From NCBI GenBank assembly GCA_963580455.1, contig OY756965.1:3484501-3548500 (forward strand): a stretch of DNA of 64,000 nt, given 5' to 3'. A program made the translations under genes and the position numbers. The notes beneath the pieces are model-generated. The model made no database searches, had not been told where the DNA came from, and saw only the letters and a list, made by a program, of their open reading frames with translations. Shown here one piece after another: positions 1-10,796 of the stretch. The DNA is from Euonymus europaeus (lineage: Eukaryota > Streptophyta > Magnoliopsida > Celastrales > Celastraceae). The stretch's first letter is position 1, and each line of letters opens with the position of its first letter.

Positions 1-223
1 AGGGTTCCCAATCTTTTGTTGGAAGGTCTTTGATTTGTGCGACTGGGTGCTGGAAGAGAAGGTACGACTTACTGGTCCTCGATTCTTCGTTACAGGTGTT
101 CGGATTTTGGTTGGGAAGCTCATGTATGTTTCTCTCGATTCTCTTTCTCTGCAGGTCAAGGTTACCGTTCGTCTACGATTCAACTCCCTCTCTCTGTCTC
201 TCAGTTTTCTTCGAAAATCAAAG
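1..223 (+). other. Leader-like segment at the window edge
   Basis: The stretch is CT-rich and ends at a strong donor (AAG then gtgagt at 224), with two acceptor-like sites inside (cgttacag near 97, tctctgcag near 155). Short frames are open on this strand, but none matches a family I know. It could be the 5' leader or an early exon of a gene that starts near or before the window. I infer this only from splice-like signals. A 13-base word, tgaatatgccctg, occurs twice just downstream (about 242 and 282). Confidence 0.25.
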
Positions 224-1200
224 GTGAGTTCATCTTGCTTTTGAATATGCCCTGCTTCTCTTGGAACTCTTTGATTTGTTTCTGAATATGCCCTGGGTCT
301 GTTTGGGGATTACTTGTTCTCATAAGAATAAGCATCTCTTTTATAGTTCAACTTTTCTCTTATTATTGTGCTCTTTATCAAGAAATTGAGTGATGCTTTT
401 ATGGTGATTGAGGGTCATTGATCTTCGTCATGGTGTATAATTTGTCCCGAGTTTGAATCAATTTAGCTAGGCAGCTATGGCCTGGCTTGTTTGCTGTTAC
501 GTAGAATAGCACTCAATTTGAACTTTGAAGTGCTATTGTGTAAGCTTGCGAACCATTCTAATAGTTGAATCACTTGCTTTTCATAGTTCCTACTTTTCTA
601 CTGTAATTGCTAGATTCTTGATGTACCTCTTTGGAGTACTTGTATGTATTTTCTAAAGTGCTGTGTAGCTTTACTTGGTGTTTATGTTTTAACCAAGGAT
701 TAGTGAAAGAGTGTTCTGGGTGGCAAACAGTGGCTGTATTTTTGTTTCTCTTTGTTTTAATTCTATAGTCACAAGACTTGACATGCACAGTACATATAAT
801 TTAGCAATGTATATAATATGCAAGCAAGCACAATAACTAGTTTGGAGCCTGATAGTTATATACTGAGCTTTCCCAACTGGATGGATTTTAGAGGAGATTA
901 TGTTATGGTGCAATAACTTATTCATAGGCTGGTCAATTGAAAATTTTCAAATGTTCCACGGCTGCATTACATGGTATGGGGTTATGTCTTCCTTTCCTTC
1001 TATTCTTAGATTCTGAAAATTGCTTGAGTGAGTGGGAGTGGTTCCAAATATATAAGATGTGGTGTGCAGAGTGTTAAATAACTAGATGACTGAATCGGCT
1101 GTATAACTTCTTTCTTCTCTAGCTGGAGTTGTTTTCATTCAGAACCTATCGATGACATCTTACATGTGAAAAAATGTGTACACTTTCAGCTGCAAATTAA
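224..1200. other. Non-coding stretch before the Harbinger element
   Basis: No credible coding exon is visible; open frames are short and lack family motifs. It may be intron. A transposon-like word, GGGTCTGTTTGGGG, sits at 295-308 and has an inverted 10-base partner near 4284-4293, so a second, older pair of transposon ends could lie here. Confidence 0.4.
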
Positions 1201-1433
1201 GAGGCTACAAAAAAAAGTTTGTCTATTGCAGAGCAAATGTTTTATGTCTCTATTGGGTTATAGCTTTTTATTCTTTCTTTTTTTAACATTGTGTATGCCA
1301 TGATTGACAACACTGATTGTGAAATTCTTAGAGGGGCACATCAATTTATTTACAATGAATTTAATAGTTTTTTGAGATTTCTCTGTTATTGCTATTTTTT
1401 TTCTTTCTCCTATATAAGTGAACCGAGTCATAA

Positions 1434-2427
1434 ATGGGAGGTCAGAGAGGTAAGGCCAAGGAACCAATGCAATGGTCTAATGAGAATGAAGCTACATTTA
1501 TTGGGATTTTATATGAACATGTGAAAGCGGGAGACTTGCAATGTTCTACATTTACAAAAGAGATGTGGACTAAGATCAATGAGGAGTTGTTGCTTGCAAC
1601 GAAAGCTGATTATGGGGTAGACAAATTGAAAGGGAAGTGGAACCGTTTACGTACCGAGCATCGACACTTTTCCGATCTTTTAGCTCATACTGGTGTCACA
1701 TGGGACCCGAATACGAACCAAGTGAATGCTGCAGAAGAAGTTTGGCAACACTTCTTTACTGTAAGTTGAAATTCAACTCATTACAAAATTTTCCAAGTCA
1801 TTTATGTGCACTTGTACGTTAACGTGTGTATGTTTTTGAATCTTGTAGATAAACAAGACTACATATAGCACCTTCCGGAAGGTGGGATGTAAGCACTATC
1901 AAGTTTTGGGAGAGATCTTTGGTGGGACTACAGCTACTGGCGGTCTAGGCATTGCTTCAACACAACTTCCACCTACGTCAGATGAAGAGAGAGAGCTAGA
2001 GGACGACTTTCTAAATAATGGAGTGCATGTCCGAGTAGAAAATGAAGATCAAGTTGTCGAAAGTAGTCGACGTCGAAGGAAAGAACCGAAGATCAGTAGA
2101 GCTGAAAAACTTGATTCATGTATGGAGCGCTGGTCATCCACAGTTGAAAAGCGTAGTGATGAATCGGAAATGAGGACATTATACCTGAAAGAGAAGCTTG
2201 CACTTTTGCAGAAAAAGACAGCTGAATCGGGAGCAAGTGAAAACATCAGTGTTGATCCTTATTCTAATATGGTGTGCGTGAACATCTTAAATGCTATGGA
2301 AGGGGTGTCCAATGAGGTTTACTTGAAAGCAATAAAGGCATTCAAGGATGCTCTTTTTAGACAGACATTTGTGATGATGCCTGAAGCCCGCAGACTGCCT
2401 ATCTTGGAACTTCTTGGAGACTTTTGA
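1434..2427 (+). CDS. Myb/SANT-like protein of the Harbinger element (ORF1)
   Basis: Two exons, 1434-1760 and 1849-2427, join in frame (ACT|gtaagt, cttgtag|ATA) to give 301 residues. The N-terminal ~100 residues are a Myb/SANT-like trihelix region: MQWSNENEATFIGILYEH, then KLKGKWNRLR and a tryptophan in GVTWDPN. The segment KVGCKHYQVLGEIFG is the usual second half of this domain. An acidic and basic middle section (ELEDDF, RRRRKEPK) and a helical tail follow. In PIF/Harbinger elements ORF1 binds DNA and helps bring the transposase to the nucleus and to the element ends. The transposase gene starts 177 bases downstream in the same direction. Host Myb/SANT-like genes look alike; the neighbouring transposase decides the call. 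Confidence 0.88.
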
Positions 2428-2604
2428 TGTTTTTTCAATTTCATGCAATTTTCAGACTTTTTTCAGTTGTTTCAATTGTGATAATGAACCTCTTTTCTTG
2501 GTTGTTTTGAGAACATTTTTCTTGTTGAACTTTATGAACTCGGTTGTCTTCTCAAGCTTTTATATGTAATAAATAACTTGGTTTCTACAATTATTTGTGC
2601 AGAA

Positions 2605-3983
2605 ATGTCAGGACATGGTTCTTCATCGTATGTGACTGACTCTGAAACAAGTGACGATAATGTGATATTCACAGATGATTTGGATGAGGAGTGTGGGGAT
2701 GTGCTTATGCTAAATTGTTTTGTGGCCAACCAAATGAGCTTGATGGATAGAATGCCGTGCAGGACATCAGTGCTTTCTGGAAAAATGTTCGTTCAAGAAG
2801 TTTTAAATGGAAATCCAACTGTATGTCATGATATTTTTCGAATGCAGAAGCATGTCTTTTTGAATTTCTGTGATGTTTTGAAAGAGAGAGGCTTGCTTAA
2901 AGATGGAAAGAAAGTCAATGTTGAGGAAGGGGTTGCAATGTTCCTAATGATCATAGGGCACACCACTAGGTATCGTATAATTGCTGATCGATTTCAACAT
3001 TCAAATTATACGGTTAGTAAATGGTTCAAGAGAGTAATACGAGCAGTTTGTACACTGGGTACTGAGATGATTAGGCCAACTAATCAGGATGTCGTGCATG
3101 AGCGCCTATTGAGGAAATATCCGTATTTCAAGGTTAGTTTGTATATTTTTAATTTTTTTAGACTTTGTTCTTAAATAACAAAACTATAATGTTTGTGTAG
3201 GATTGTATTGGAGCGATAGATGGTACACATGTTGCCGCGTGGGCACCTGCTTCGAAACAAACATCATTTCGTGGAAGAAAAACTAATGTGACTCAGAATG
3301 TGATGGTGGCTTGCGATTTTGATATGAGATTCACCTTCGTTATTTCCGGATGGGAAGGCACGGCAAATGATTCCCAAGTCTTCATTGACGCTGTAACAAG
3401 GGTTGGAAATAACTTTCCAATGCCACGAGGAGGTACAATATAAAACTTAGGATAATTTTATCAAATAAATGGTAATTTTTTTTTCAGTTAAATAATTAAT
3501 TATAATTAATTTGCAGATCAATTTTACCTTGTTGATGCTGGATATCCCAATATGCCTGGATTTCTCGCCCCTTATCGAGGTCGGAGATACCATTTGCGTG
3601 ATTATCGTGGACGCGGAAGACCTCGTGGGAAGGAAGAACTGTTCAATTATAGACACTCCTCCTGCCGGAACATTATTGAACGCTGCATTGGAGTTTTGAA
3701 GGCAAGATTTCCCATTTTAAAATTAATGCCTAATTATCCTCTTTATAGGCAGAGACAGATCCCTACTGCATGTTGCGTGGTACACAATTTCATTAGGCAG
3801 GAGCACGCTCTGGATACACTATTTGCCGAGTATTCATCAGATAATATGATATTTGAAGATGCTACTGAGTCAAATCAAGCTGATGAAGTCATACAGTTTG
3901 ATACCAGTCAAACTGCTCAGATGGGGCAACTCAGAGACCAAATAGCTACTCAAATGTGGAATGACTACGCAACGACTCATTAG
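2605..3983 (+). CDS. PIF/Harbinger DDE transposase (HARBI1-like nuclease)
   Basis: Three exons, 2605-3132, 3201-3432 and 3517-3983, give 408 residues with canonical GT-AG introns and whole-codon joins. The protein has a helix-turn-helix-like N-terminal half (KMFVQEVLNGNP, YTVSKWFKRVIRAV) followed by a DDE_Tnp_4 nuclease domain. The catalytic triad can be placed at D183 (GAIDGTH), D233 (GTANDSQVF) and E308 (NIIERCIGVLKARF). The block LVDAGYPNMPGFLAPYRG and the basic RGRGRPRG fit the family. The length is typical of plant PIF transposases. There is no stop or frameshift in the coding exons, so the gene may still be functional. The start ATG at 2605 is the first in the exon and directly precedes an acidic N-terminus. 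Confidence 0.93.
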
Positions 3984-4740
3984 TCATTTTAAATTAGGAA
4001 GTATTTTAATGCATATTGGATAAATGTATGACTTATTCAGGAGCTTGTGGCAGTGTTGAAAATACTTATTAAATAATTTTAATTTAGAAAATACTTTAAT
4101 GCATATTAAAATATGTATGTATTATTTGGAGTTTGTAACTTCATATATTATGTTGCTTTTATATGATAATATGTTATTCATAAAAAATTTATTAAAAAAC
4201 TGCAAACCAAACGCATTTTCAGTTTTCATTTTCAAAAACAGTTTTTCAGAATAATCAAACCAAACGCATTTTCAGTTTTCTGAAAACAGACCCTCAAAAC
4301 AGAAAACTGAAAACAACTCTAAAAACTGAAAACTGAAAACTGAAATACAAACCAAACAGCCTCTTAGATTTCGTGGACGTAGACAAATTACTAAACCACT
4401 TACATTCTTGTGTCATTTCCTTAAGCACTTCAATCCATCGGTGTAAATTTTGCATCGACAACATGTACCTTGCAACCTCAGTTAGTTCTTATGTAACTGA
4501 CGGTTAGTTGTAGTTTTTAAATTTATTTTGCTATTCCCATTTGGTATATCTATATTGAAGTTTCTGAGAACAAGGAAAATGGCAAGGGAGGGCCATTTGA
4601 TGACTATTTTTGTTTGGAAAAGTCCTTACTTTTTACACTTAAAATCAACGGTGCAACGACATTAAAATGATTGTAGCTGATTGTGGTGAATGTGGGCAAT
4701 ATGAGCATTTATAATGTTCTTCTTCTTTGTCTACCTGTAG

Positions 4741-4785
4741 GTGACAATAGATGTGGTCAAGCCTGAAGCTGGCAGTATCTTGGAG
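4741..4785 (+). other. Exon-like 45-base segment
   Basis: The segment lies between a good acceptor (ctacctgtag) and a donor (GGAG|gtacac) and reads VTIDVVKPEAGSILE with no stop. A second exon-like piece after the acceptor aaatttttcag, starting at 6003, joins in phase to read IQPRKK and a stop at 6021-6023. Together they look like the C-terminal end of a host gene whose earlier exons I cannot find. I do not recognise the protein. If real, the Harbinger element sits in an intron of this gene. Confidence 0.3.
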
Positions 4786-5069
4786 GTACACCCTTCATCT
4801 AATAAAAACAATTTCCTGCTAAAAAAGAAAGCAGAAAAGTCTTAATGGTTCAAATTTTCAAATAGACTATTTTAAATATGATTTATTAGGTTTTTAATTA
4901 TAAAGATGGAGACGATTGAAGGTAAAAAGTTGTATTTTTGTGTAGTTGGTTGAGCCTGCATCATATCCACATTGACTGGAATTTGGCACTTCTTTATGAT
5001 GCATGATCAGTCCTTTTATTATGTAGTTTGATGGCATCAAAGGGTTAAGGTTATGACCCTTACCACGCG

Positions 5070-5088
5070 TAGCGCGGGCATTACAGGC
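5070..5088. other. GC-rich hairpin in AT-rich DNA
   Basis: The words cgcg ta gcgcg form a short hairpin followed by ggcattacagg. It resembles the hairpin and tail of the Helitron-like end 700 bases downstream, but the last four bases do not match CTRR. It may be a diverged copy of the same family. Confidence 0.25.
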
Positions 5089-5345
5089 TTTTGGTGAGGC
5101 CACGTTATTTCTTGGATGTTTTAGTTTGAAAAACACTTCAATTTTTTTCTTAAAACAATTTAGACACGACTCTTCGATATCCCTAGAGATTGCTTGGTGG
5201 AGGATCATATGATTCTTCACAACCACCAGTAGGATGTCTCTTATTGCTCGCTTATGGTGCAGTATAAAAGAGAGCCAGGAAAAAGATTTAGAGTGGTCTG
5301 TTTGAGTCTAATCTTTCAGTTCTTGAAGACTTATTGGCTGGGTAT

Positions 5346-5486
5346 TTTTTTTTTTTTTTTGGATAAAGGAGGGCGGTACCTCCTATATTTTATTAAAAAC
5401 CCTCACTTGTGATGGAGGAAAACCATGGTTACAAACTCGAACAATAAAAGACCCAAGACACCTTACAAAACTTAAAGATAAGCAAA
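5346..5486 (-). mobile_element. 5'-truncated LINE tail with 17-bp target duplication
   Basis: A 17-base direct repeat, acttattggctgggtat, flanks the insert at 5329-5345 and 5487-5503 without mismatch. The insert begins on the plus strand with a run of T, which is the poly-A tail of an element on the minus strand. Read on the minus strand it contains the words typical of plant L1-type LINE 3' ends, including GGTTTTCCTCCATCACAAGT and AATAAAATATAGGAGGTACC. Only about 140 bases of the 3' end are present, as is usual for truncated LINE copies. Confidence 0.85.
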
Positions 5487-5760
5487 ACTTATTGGCTGGG
5501 TATGTTTTAAAATTTCAAATGCTGAAATGTCTTCAATTTTGTTTAGTGTAGTCATCTAATGTCCGGATCCCTTTTCACTACTTTCATCCATGTATTATGA
5601 GAATATGCATAAATCAGCATTGTCATGTATGTCTTTGTTCGAAATTGTTTCAGGTGGCATGAATCTGTAGGAGAAACCAGTATATTTTTTTAATGGAGAA
5701 TTCGGTATATAGGTAGTTAAGTACACATATATCATTTAAAAATGCATTTTCATAAATGTC

Positions 5761-5786
5761 GCGCGAAGCGCAGGGCAAACACCTGG
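5761..5786 (+). mobile_element. Helitron-like 3' terminus
   Basis: A GC hairpin (GCGC GAA GCGC, 5761-5771) is followed 11 bases later by CTGG (5783-5786), which fits the CTRR end of Helitrons, and the next base is T as expected for insertion between A and T. No 5' TC end or Rep/helicase gene was identified, so the length and the direction of the element body are unknown. Confidence 0.45.
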
Positions 5787-6023
5787 TTCATATATATAAC
5801 GAATGTCTTAAGAATGTTCCACAATAAGCCACCTAGGATATAAGATAGAGAGAATGTGCAATTATAAATTATTTATCTATTTGAGTGCTTTGTGTGTTCT
5901 ATTTTTCCACTCTTCTTGGTTTTCATATAAGCAAGTCATGTATGTAGTAACTATGAAAGAGTGTGAGTTTCTTGTATGAGTGTTGTTCATCAAATTTTTC
6001 AGATCCAGCCGAGGAAGAAGTAG

Positions 6024-9000
6024 AACAATATTCTACACAGTTTGTGTAACTTTCTCGTGTTACTTCAGATTACTTGGATCCTATATCAAGTTCAAAGACT
6101 CTTGGAGACGTCAAGAATAATCTCAAATCATCACTGATGTGTTGACTTAATTCAAAACATATACTAAGTCAGTTGTACAATTGGATCGTAGGTAATGATA
6201 GATTGCAAGTTTTTTTTCTTATAGTGAATTGATTTGGAAGGTTAGTCGCTTATATACTCAAGGTTTTTCCTAGTTATGGTTTCCTCATTAAAACTGTAGT
6301 GTTCTTATTTGTTTTATTTTTCGTAATTATTTTCATACTACATTGACTAACATTTTGGCAAAGATTGTCATATTCTCAATAGTATTTAGTTATACACTAA
6401 TCACATGTGTTCTCTGGCCAAACGTTCTTGTTGATTTACGAATTGGTAAGAATGTAAATACATATGATAAGTAGGGGGATTGAGCATAGAACTTTTGAGG
6501 GATTAAGTAATGCTTGATTAAGTATAACTGAATATGTACGGATATAACTATACAAAATTTACATAAATATCAAGAGAATGGAAGGATGACTCTATATCTA
6601 TAAAATATATATAAGCTCCTATCATTCACGTGTGATTTGGGTCGCACGATTCATTTCTCGTATGAAGTATATTCATTATTGATACAAATGTTGTTAACAG
6701 GTAGACAACATGGGCGAGTGTAAGATGTTGGACTTTTTGTACAATATACGCCCATATATGTCCATGGGTTTAGCTCATGCATGGGATAAGTGTGGGTGGT
6801 TACTCCATAAACGCAAGGAGAAGTTAACTTCCCTCTCTAATGTCTCATTCTTGAGAAAAACACTTCAACGTACAATAAAAGGAGAGGAAGAAGAGAGAAC
6901 TGAAAATTTGCACAAGAATATACAAAGAGATTTGTGCCGTGAAAAATATAAATATATTAACGTTCCAAGAGAGTGTCAATTCCAAGCAAACTACGAGAAA
7001 CACTTTCTATAGTCTCCGGTTCTACAACAAGTAAGTAAAATTGTACATCAAGGATTACCAATTTGATTGAACCGGACTTCATCTCGTGAACGGAGGCATG
7101 GCACTCAAATATACTGGAGTCGATATGATTTCTGAGGCTCTCATGTAGCTCTAGCCGAAGCGATAATGTAAAAGTAGTCTGATTCATTGCTGGTTGTCTT
7201 CTGTCTGTATCCCAATCTTCTCAGCGCTCTGTCCTAACATGTAACACAGAAAAATAAAAGGCTTTTCTTCGCAAGAACAGCTTGTTTTCACTTTCGTTAA
7301 GCCAGCTACAAATTATTGTGGTTAAAGGTGCATGGCGAAAGCTTCTTGGTCCTAGTTACAGATTTCTGTACATTTTCCATTGAAACCTGCAGAATCATGA
7401 AAATTTAAAGTTCATTTTTTAACATTCAATGGCTTGTAATATATATATATATATATATATTACAATGGCAGGGCTTGTTCAGAATCCAAGAAAGGTGTTT
7501 TTTGGCCAACTAGACATGAAAAGAAATCAATAACCAAGACGAAGCGTGTTAACCATGAAAGCACGCCAAAACTGTAGGAAATGAATAAAAGAATAACCTG
7601 CAAGAGTTTAAATGCCTTGGCGTGTAAGCAGAATCTCATTCCTCCGCATGTGGAGGTTTACAGGCATGACGAGGGAACTCTCAAAAGTCAACTCTATTTG
7701 GTCTCTCATTAGGAGAAATCATTATATTACTTGAAAGAAACATGTTTCACCACCAAAATGACACCACACTTGTTTTTTGATAGATAGTTTTTTTTTTGGC
7801 GGGAGTCGAACCGATGCCCCACTGGATGGGTCGATCCTTAACTGCAAAGCCTTTACGTTCCGTTCAACTTAGGGCTCGTTTGCAACATCACACCTGTTAA
7901 AATAACAAAAATCATCCTAATGGATGGGTCAAAACTCAGTGCACAATCATAAAGGTATGAATCAAAACTCAAGACCTTCTTAGTCTATACGGTTTAACCC
8001 ATAAATGTTTTCCACAAGACCATTACTCAAGTGGTTCCACCCACGTGAACACCTCTTCAACACTTTTTTTTACATTACCTCTATAGCACCTTTGGATCAT
8101 AAAACTAACTGTAAGGTTTATGTTGGAAAATATTATTTTCAGGTGTGTTATTCTTAGACTAACATGTTCTAATTTCTTGCCTATATATATACATACATAT
8201 ATATATATATATATGATCGCCAAGGAATAAAATGTTTAATCGTCTTGTCTTAGGCTTATTGTATATTTCAACATTGCATTAATGTCGTTCTGGTTTGTTT
8301 TCTCTACATTGTTATCATTACTTGTGTTGCCTTGTCTCCAATAATGCCACACTAAAGTGAAAAATGGTTAAGAAAGTAATTAACCCAATAAACAAGCCTG
8401 GTCATATTGGTTAAGTAATTCTGGTTAATTTAGATCTCTAGGCATGTGATGACCTCGCCAATATATATTTTCTTGTCTAATATAAATCTTGTTAATAGTG
8501 TTTTTTTTCCCACACAAATATGAAAGAAAAAGACAAAAGCTAAGAAGATGACATTGGGAGACTTATTTGTCTGTTCAAGCTATTGCAAAGAATGGATGAT
8601 GAGGCTCACCCTATACCTTTCATGTCATTGTTTCAATATTCCAATACGCAAACCCTAAACTTAAATTAATAATTGAACCAATAACCATTCAACGCCAAAT
8701 CTCAATGTCATTGTTAAGTAATTAATTGAGAATACTTATAAACGATTTCGATGAGACTATGTACGTCAATCTCAACATTTGAGATAAACAGGATAAATAA
8801 TATTGAGATCCGTATGATTGTTGGTGTTTTAGGGAGTTGAATTAATTTAATAAGATTAATCTAAGAAAAAAGTAAGAAAAAATTAAAATGATGTAAATTT
8901 TTGGGTATAACTATATCTTTTTCTAGGTATAATTAGAATTAGTGTCACTTTATTCTTTCCATTGCTCTATCGTTCTTAAAAATACATTTGATCCAAAAGT

Positions 9001-9660
9001 TGTTTTCTCTTCCCTCTTTTTCTAAAGGATCTTACTCTAACAACTTCATATATATAATTATTGTGGTTTGAGATTCAATAGAGTGACCACATCAACTCGA
9101 GATATTATCGGCTCTCCGTTCAAGACTACTCAATTAATTAATATTTTAAAAAGTTGAGTTTCATCTTATAAATCGCATCATTTCTTATTTTCATCAAACT
9201 ATATGTGGGAGTGAATTTTTTTTGGATTGAAATTATATATTTAATAATTAAATGATCGAAAAAATTTCCCATTAAAATATGAAAATTTGTCACGTACTCA
9301 ATGTGGACAACTATAATCATCATGATCACTACATGTGTCTCCAAAGCCAGCAAATAGTAGTCGTAGAATAGAAGTCTCTAGTACACATCCATCCCAATTT
9401 GGAACATGTGACTATATATATATATAATAAATATAAATATAAACATAAACATAAACTTGTGTTTGTATATTTGTTGAAAGGTGAGGGACCAAAGTGATAA
9501 AAAAAGTTTTTAAGATGAAAGTGAAACTAACCGTTATAGCCTAGGTGAAGGAAATTTATAATTTTACAATTTTTTTTAATGCTGAATTATTTACCCTCAT
9601 ATTTCGTGGAACCAGAGGTTGGGGTAAAATCATTTACCATAGTTAAGAAGAAGCTGACGT
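6024..9660. other. Intergenic stretch with no recognised gene
   Basis: A 100-codon ATG frame lies at 6710-7012 (it starts MGECKMLDFLYNI); it has no motif I recognise and is probably chance. TA repeats occur at 7440-7460 and about 8190-8213. A possible member of the dispersed repeat described near 14,311 lies at about 8760-8815 (ctcaacatttgagata, aataatattgagatcc). The rest is AT-rich and featureless. Confidence 0.5.
7788..7870 (-). mobile_element. SINE-like tRNA-derived fragment
   Basis: On the minus strand the sequence contains an exact pol III B box, GGTTCGACTCC (7802-7812), then CCGCC and a run of A (T tract at 7788-7797). A loose A-box match lies about 35 bases upstream of the B box. This is the layout of a short tRNA-derived retroposon. 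I could not find a target duplication, so a degraded tRNA-like sequence is the alternative. Confidence 0.4.
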
Positions 9661-9667
9661 GTGTGTC

Positions 9668-9679
9668 TATATATATATG
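9668..9679 (+). promoter_or_regulatory. TATA box of the RCC1-family gene
   Basis: The TATATATATA run is followed about 25-40 bases later by a CT-rich stretch (accctttcattccccaccctc), a typical plant start region. The leader then runs about 1.1 kb to the ATG at 10797 and must contain at least one intron; the last leader exon begins at 10740 after the acceptor gcatttcag. Confidence 0.55.
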
Positions 9680-10796
9680 TGGTGATTGTCTGCAAATTTA
9701 CTACCCTTTCATTCCCCACCCTCACACCCCATTGCTTTGAAATCCCTTTCATTCTCTTTGGATCATCATCTATCTCAATTCAGTATTAATTCCTCACTCG
9801 AACAGAGCAGAACTGTTTCGGATACCCAAGTGGATTTTCTTTATAATTTTGGTCGAATTTTTGCTTCTTTTGGTTGTGAAGCCTTGGAATTTTGTCTGGT
9901 TGTCGAAAGATGCAGATGGGTGTTGAGCGAACACGGGTCTTTCTGATTTGTAATTATCGATTTTTGATCCTTTTTTTTGTCACGATCTGTAACGATCATT
10001 TTGCAACGATTATAACATTTGTTGAACACGCGATTGTGAGTCTTTTGCTCGATCATCAGAAATTTTAGTTGTGAAGTGGATTATCTGATTTCAATTTACG
10101 ATCTGGGTATCTCTAAAAATCCAGTTTTTTGCTTGATTTTGTGAAGAAAAAGTGTACCAAACAATATCCGCTATTTTGGCTTTTGAATGATTGTTAAGAT
10201 ATATATGTTTTGCTTGTTTCTTCGATTTTGAACGGGTCAATTAGACTTCTGGTGATGAGTAGACGTGAACAGAAGTGTTTTCTTTTTTATTCTAGAGTTC
10301 TTTTGTCTCTGGGTTTTCTTTTGGGTGTGGAATATCCTCTATGGAAGAATAGTATCCTTCTCCTCGAAGTCTTTTTCTTTCGGTGTACCTGGCTTTGATT
10401 CGTTTCCTTGATAATATATGTGAAGTCCCATATTCCAATGATCTCAATTGACTTGGTCGATTCTTACCGTAACCTTTTGAGACAATCTGATTGTAGCTGA
10501 TACATTAATTACATTGATTTGTCTTATCTGTGCATAATTTAGTTCTGCTTTATATAATATGTAGGTATGAGAGTTGAAGTTTGCTGATCCGTCCATAATT
10601 CAAGGTACATGGTGATGATGCTTACACCTACAATTTTCACTACTAAAATACAAAAAAATTGTTTAGACAAATAGCGAAGTCTCTAAATTTTTCTCGAAGA
10701 TGATCACTGAGAGTAATGTGATGTCTTGCTGCATTTCAGTAGTTTCAAATCTCCTGCATTGCCAAGTTTGGTCACTGCAAACTCTTGGCAGTGCCC

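Larger units (their letters stand above)
1201..4363 (+). mobile_element. PIF/Harbinger DNA transposon, apparently autonomous
   Basis: The segment carries the two genes typical of plant PIF/Harbinger elements, a Myb/SANT-like protein and a DDE transposase, both on the plus strand and both open. The right end is AT-rich with repeated blocks of the word ttttcagttttc and its complement (4200-4350), and stops at AGCCTC followed by TTA, the target favoured by this superfamily. A matching start, TAA then GAGGCT, lies at 1198-1206. Beyond the first 6 bases the two ends align only with a gap (GTTTGT and a later CAG are shared). The flanking triplets are TAA and TTA rather than identical, so the left end is less certain than the right. 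Confidence 0.75.

Noticed and set aside
9686..9946. 86-codon frame in the RCC1 gene leader
   Set aside because: It starts at TTG and lies in the transcript leader; no conserved motif.
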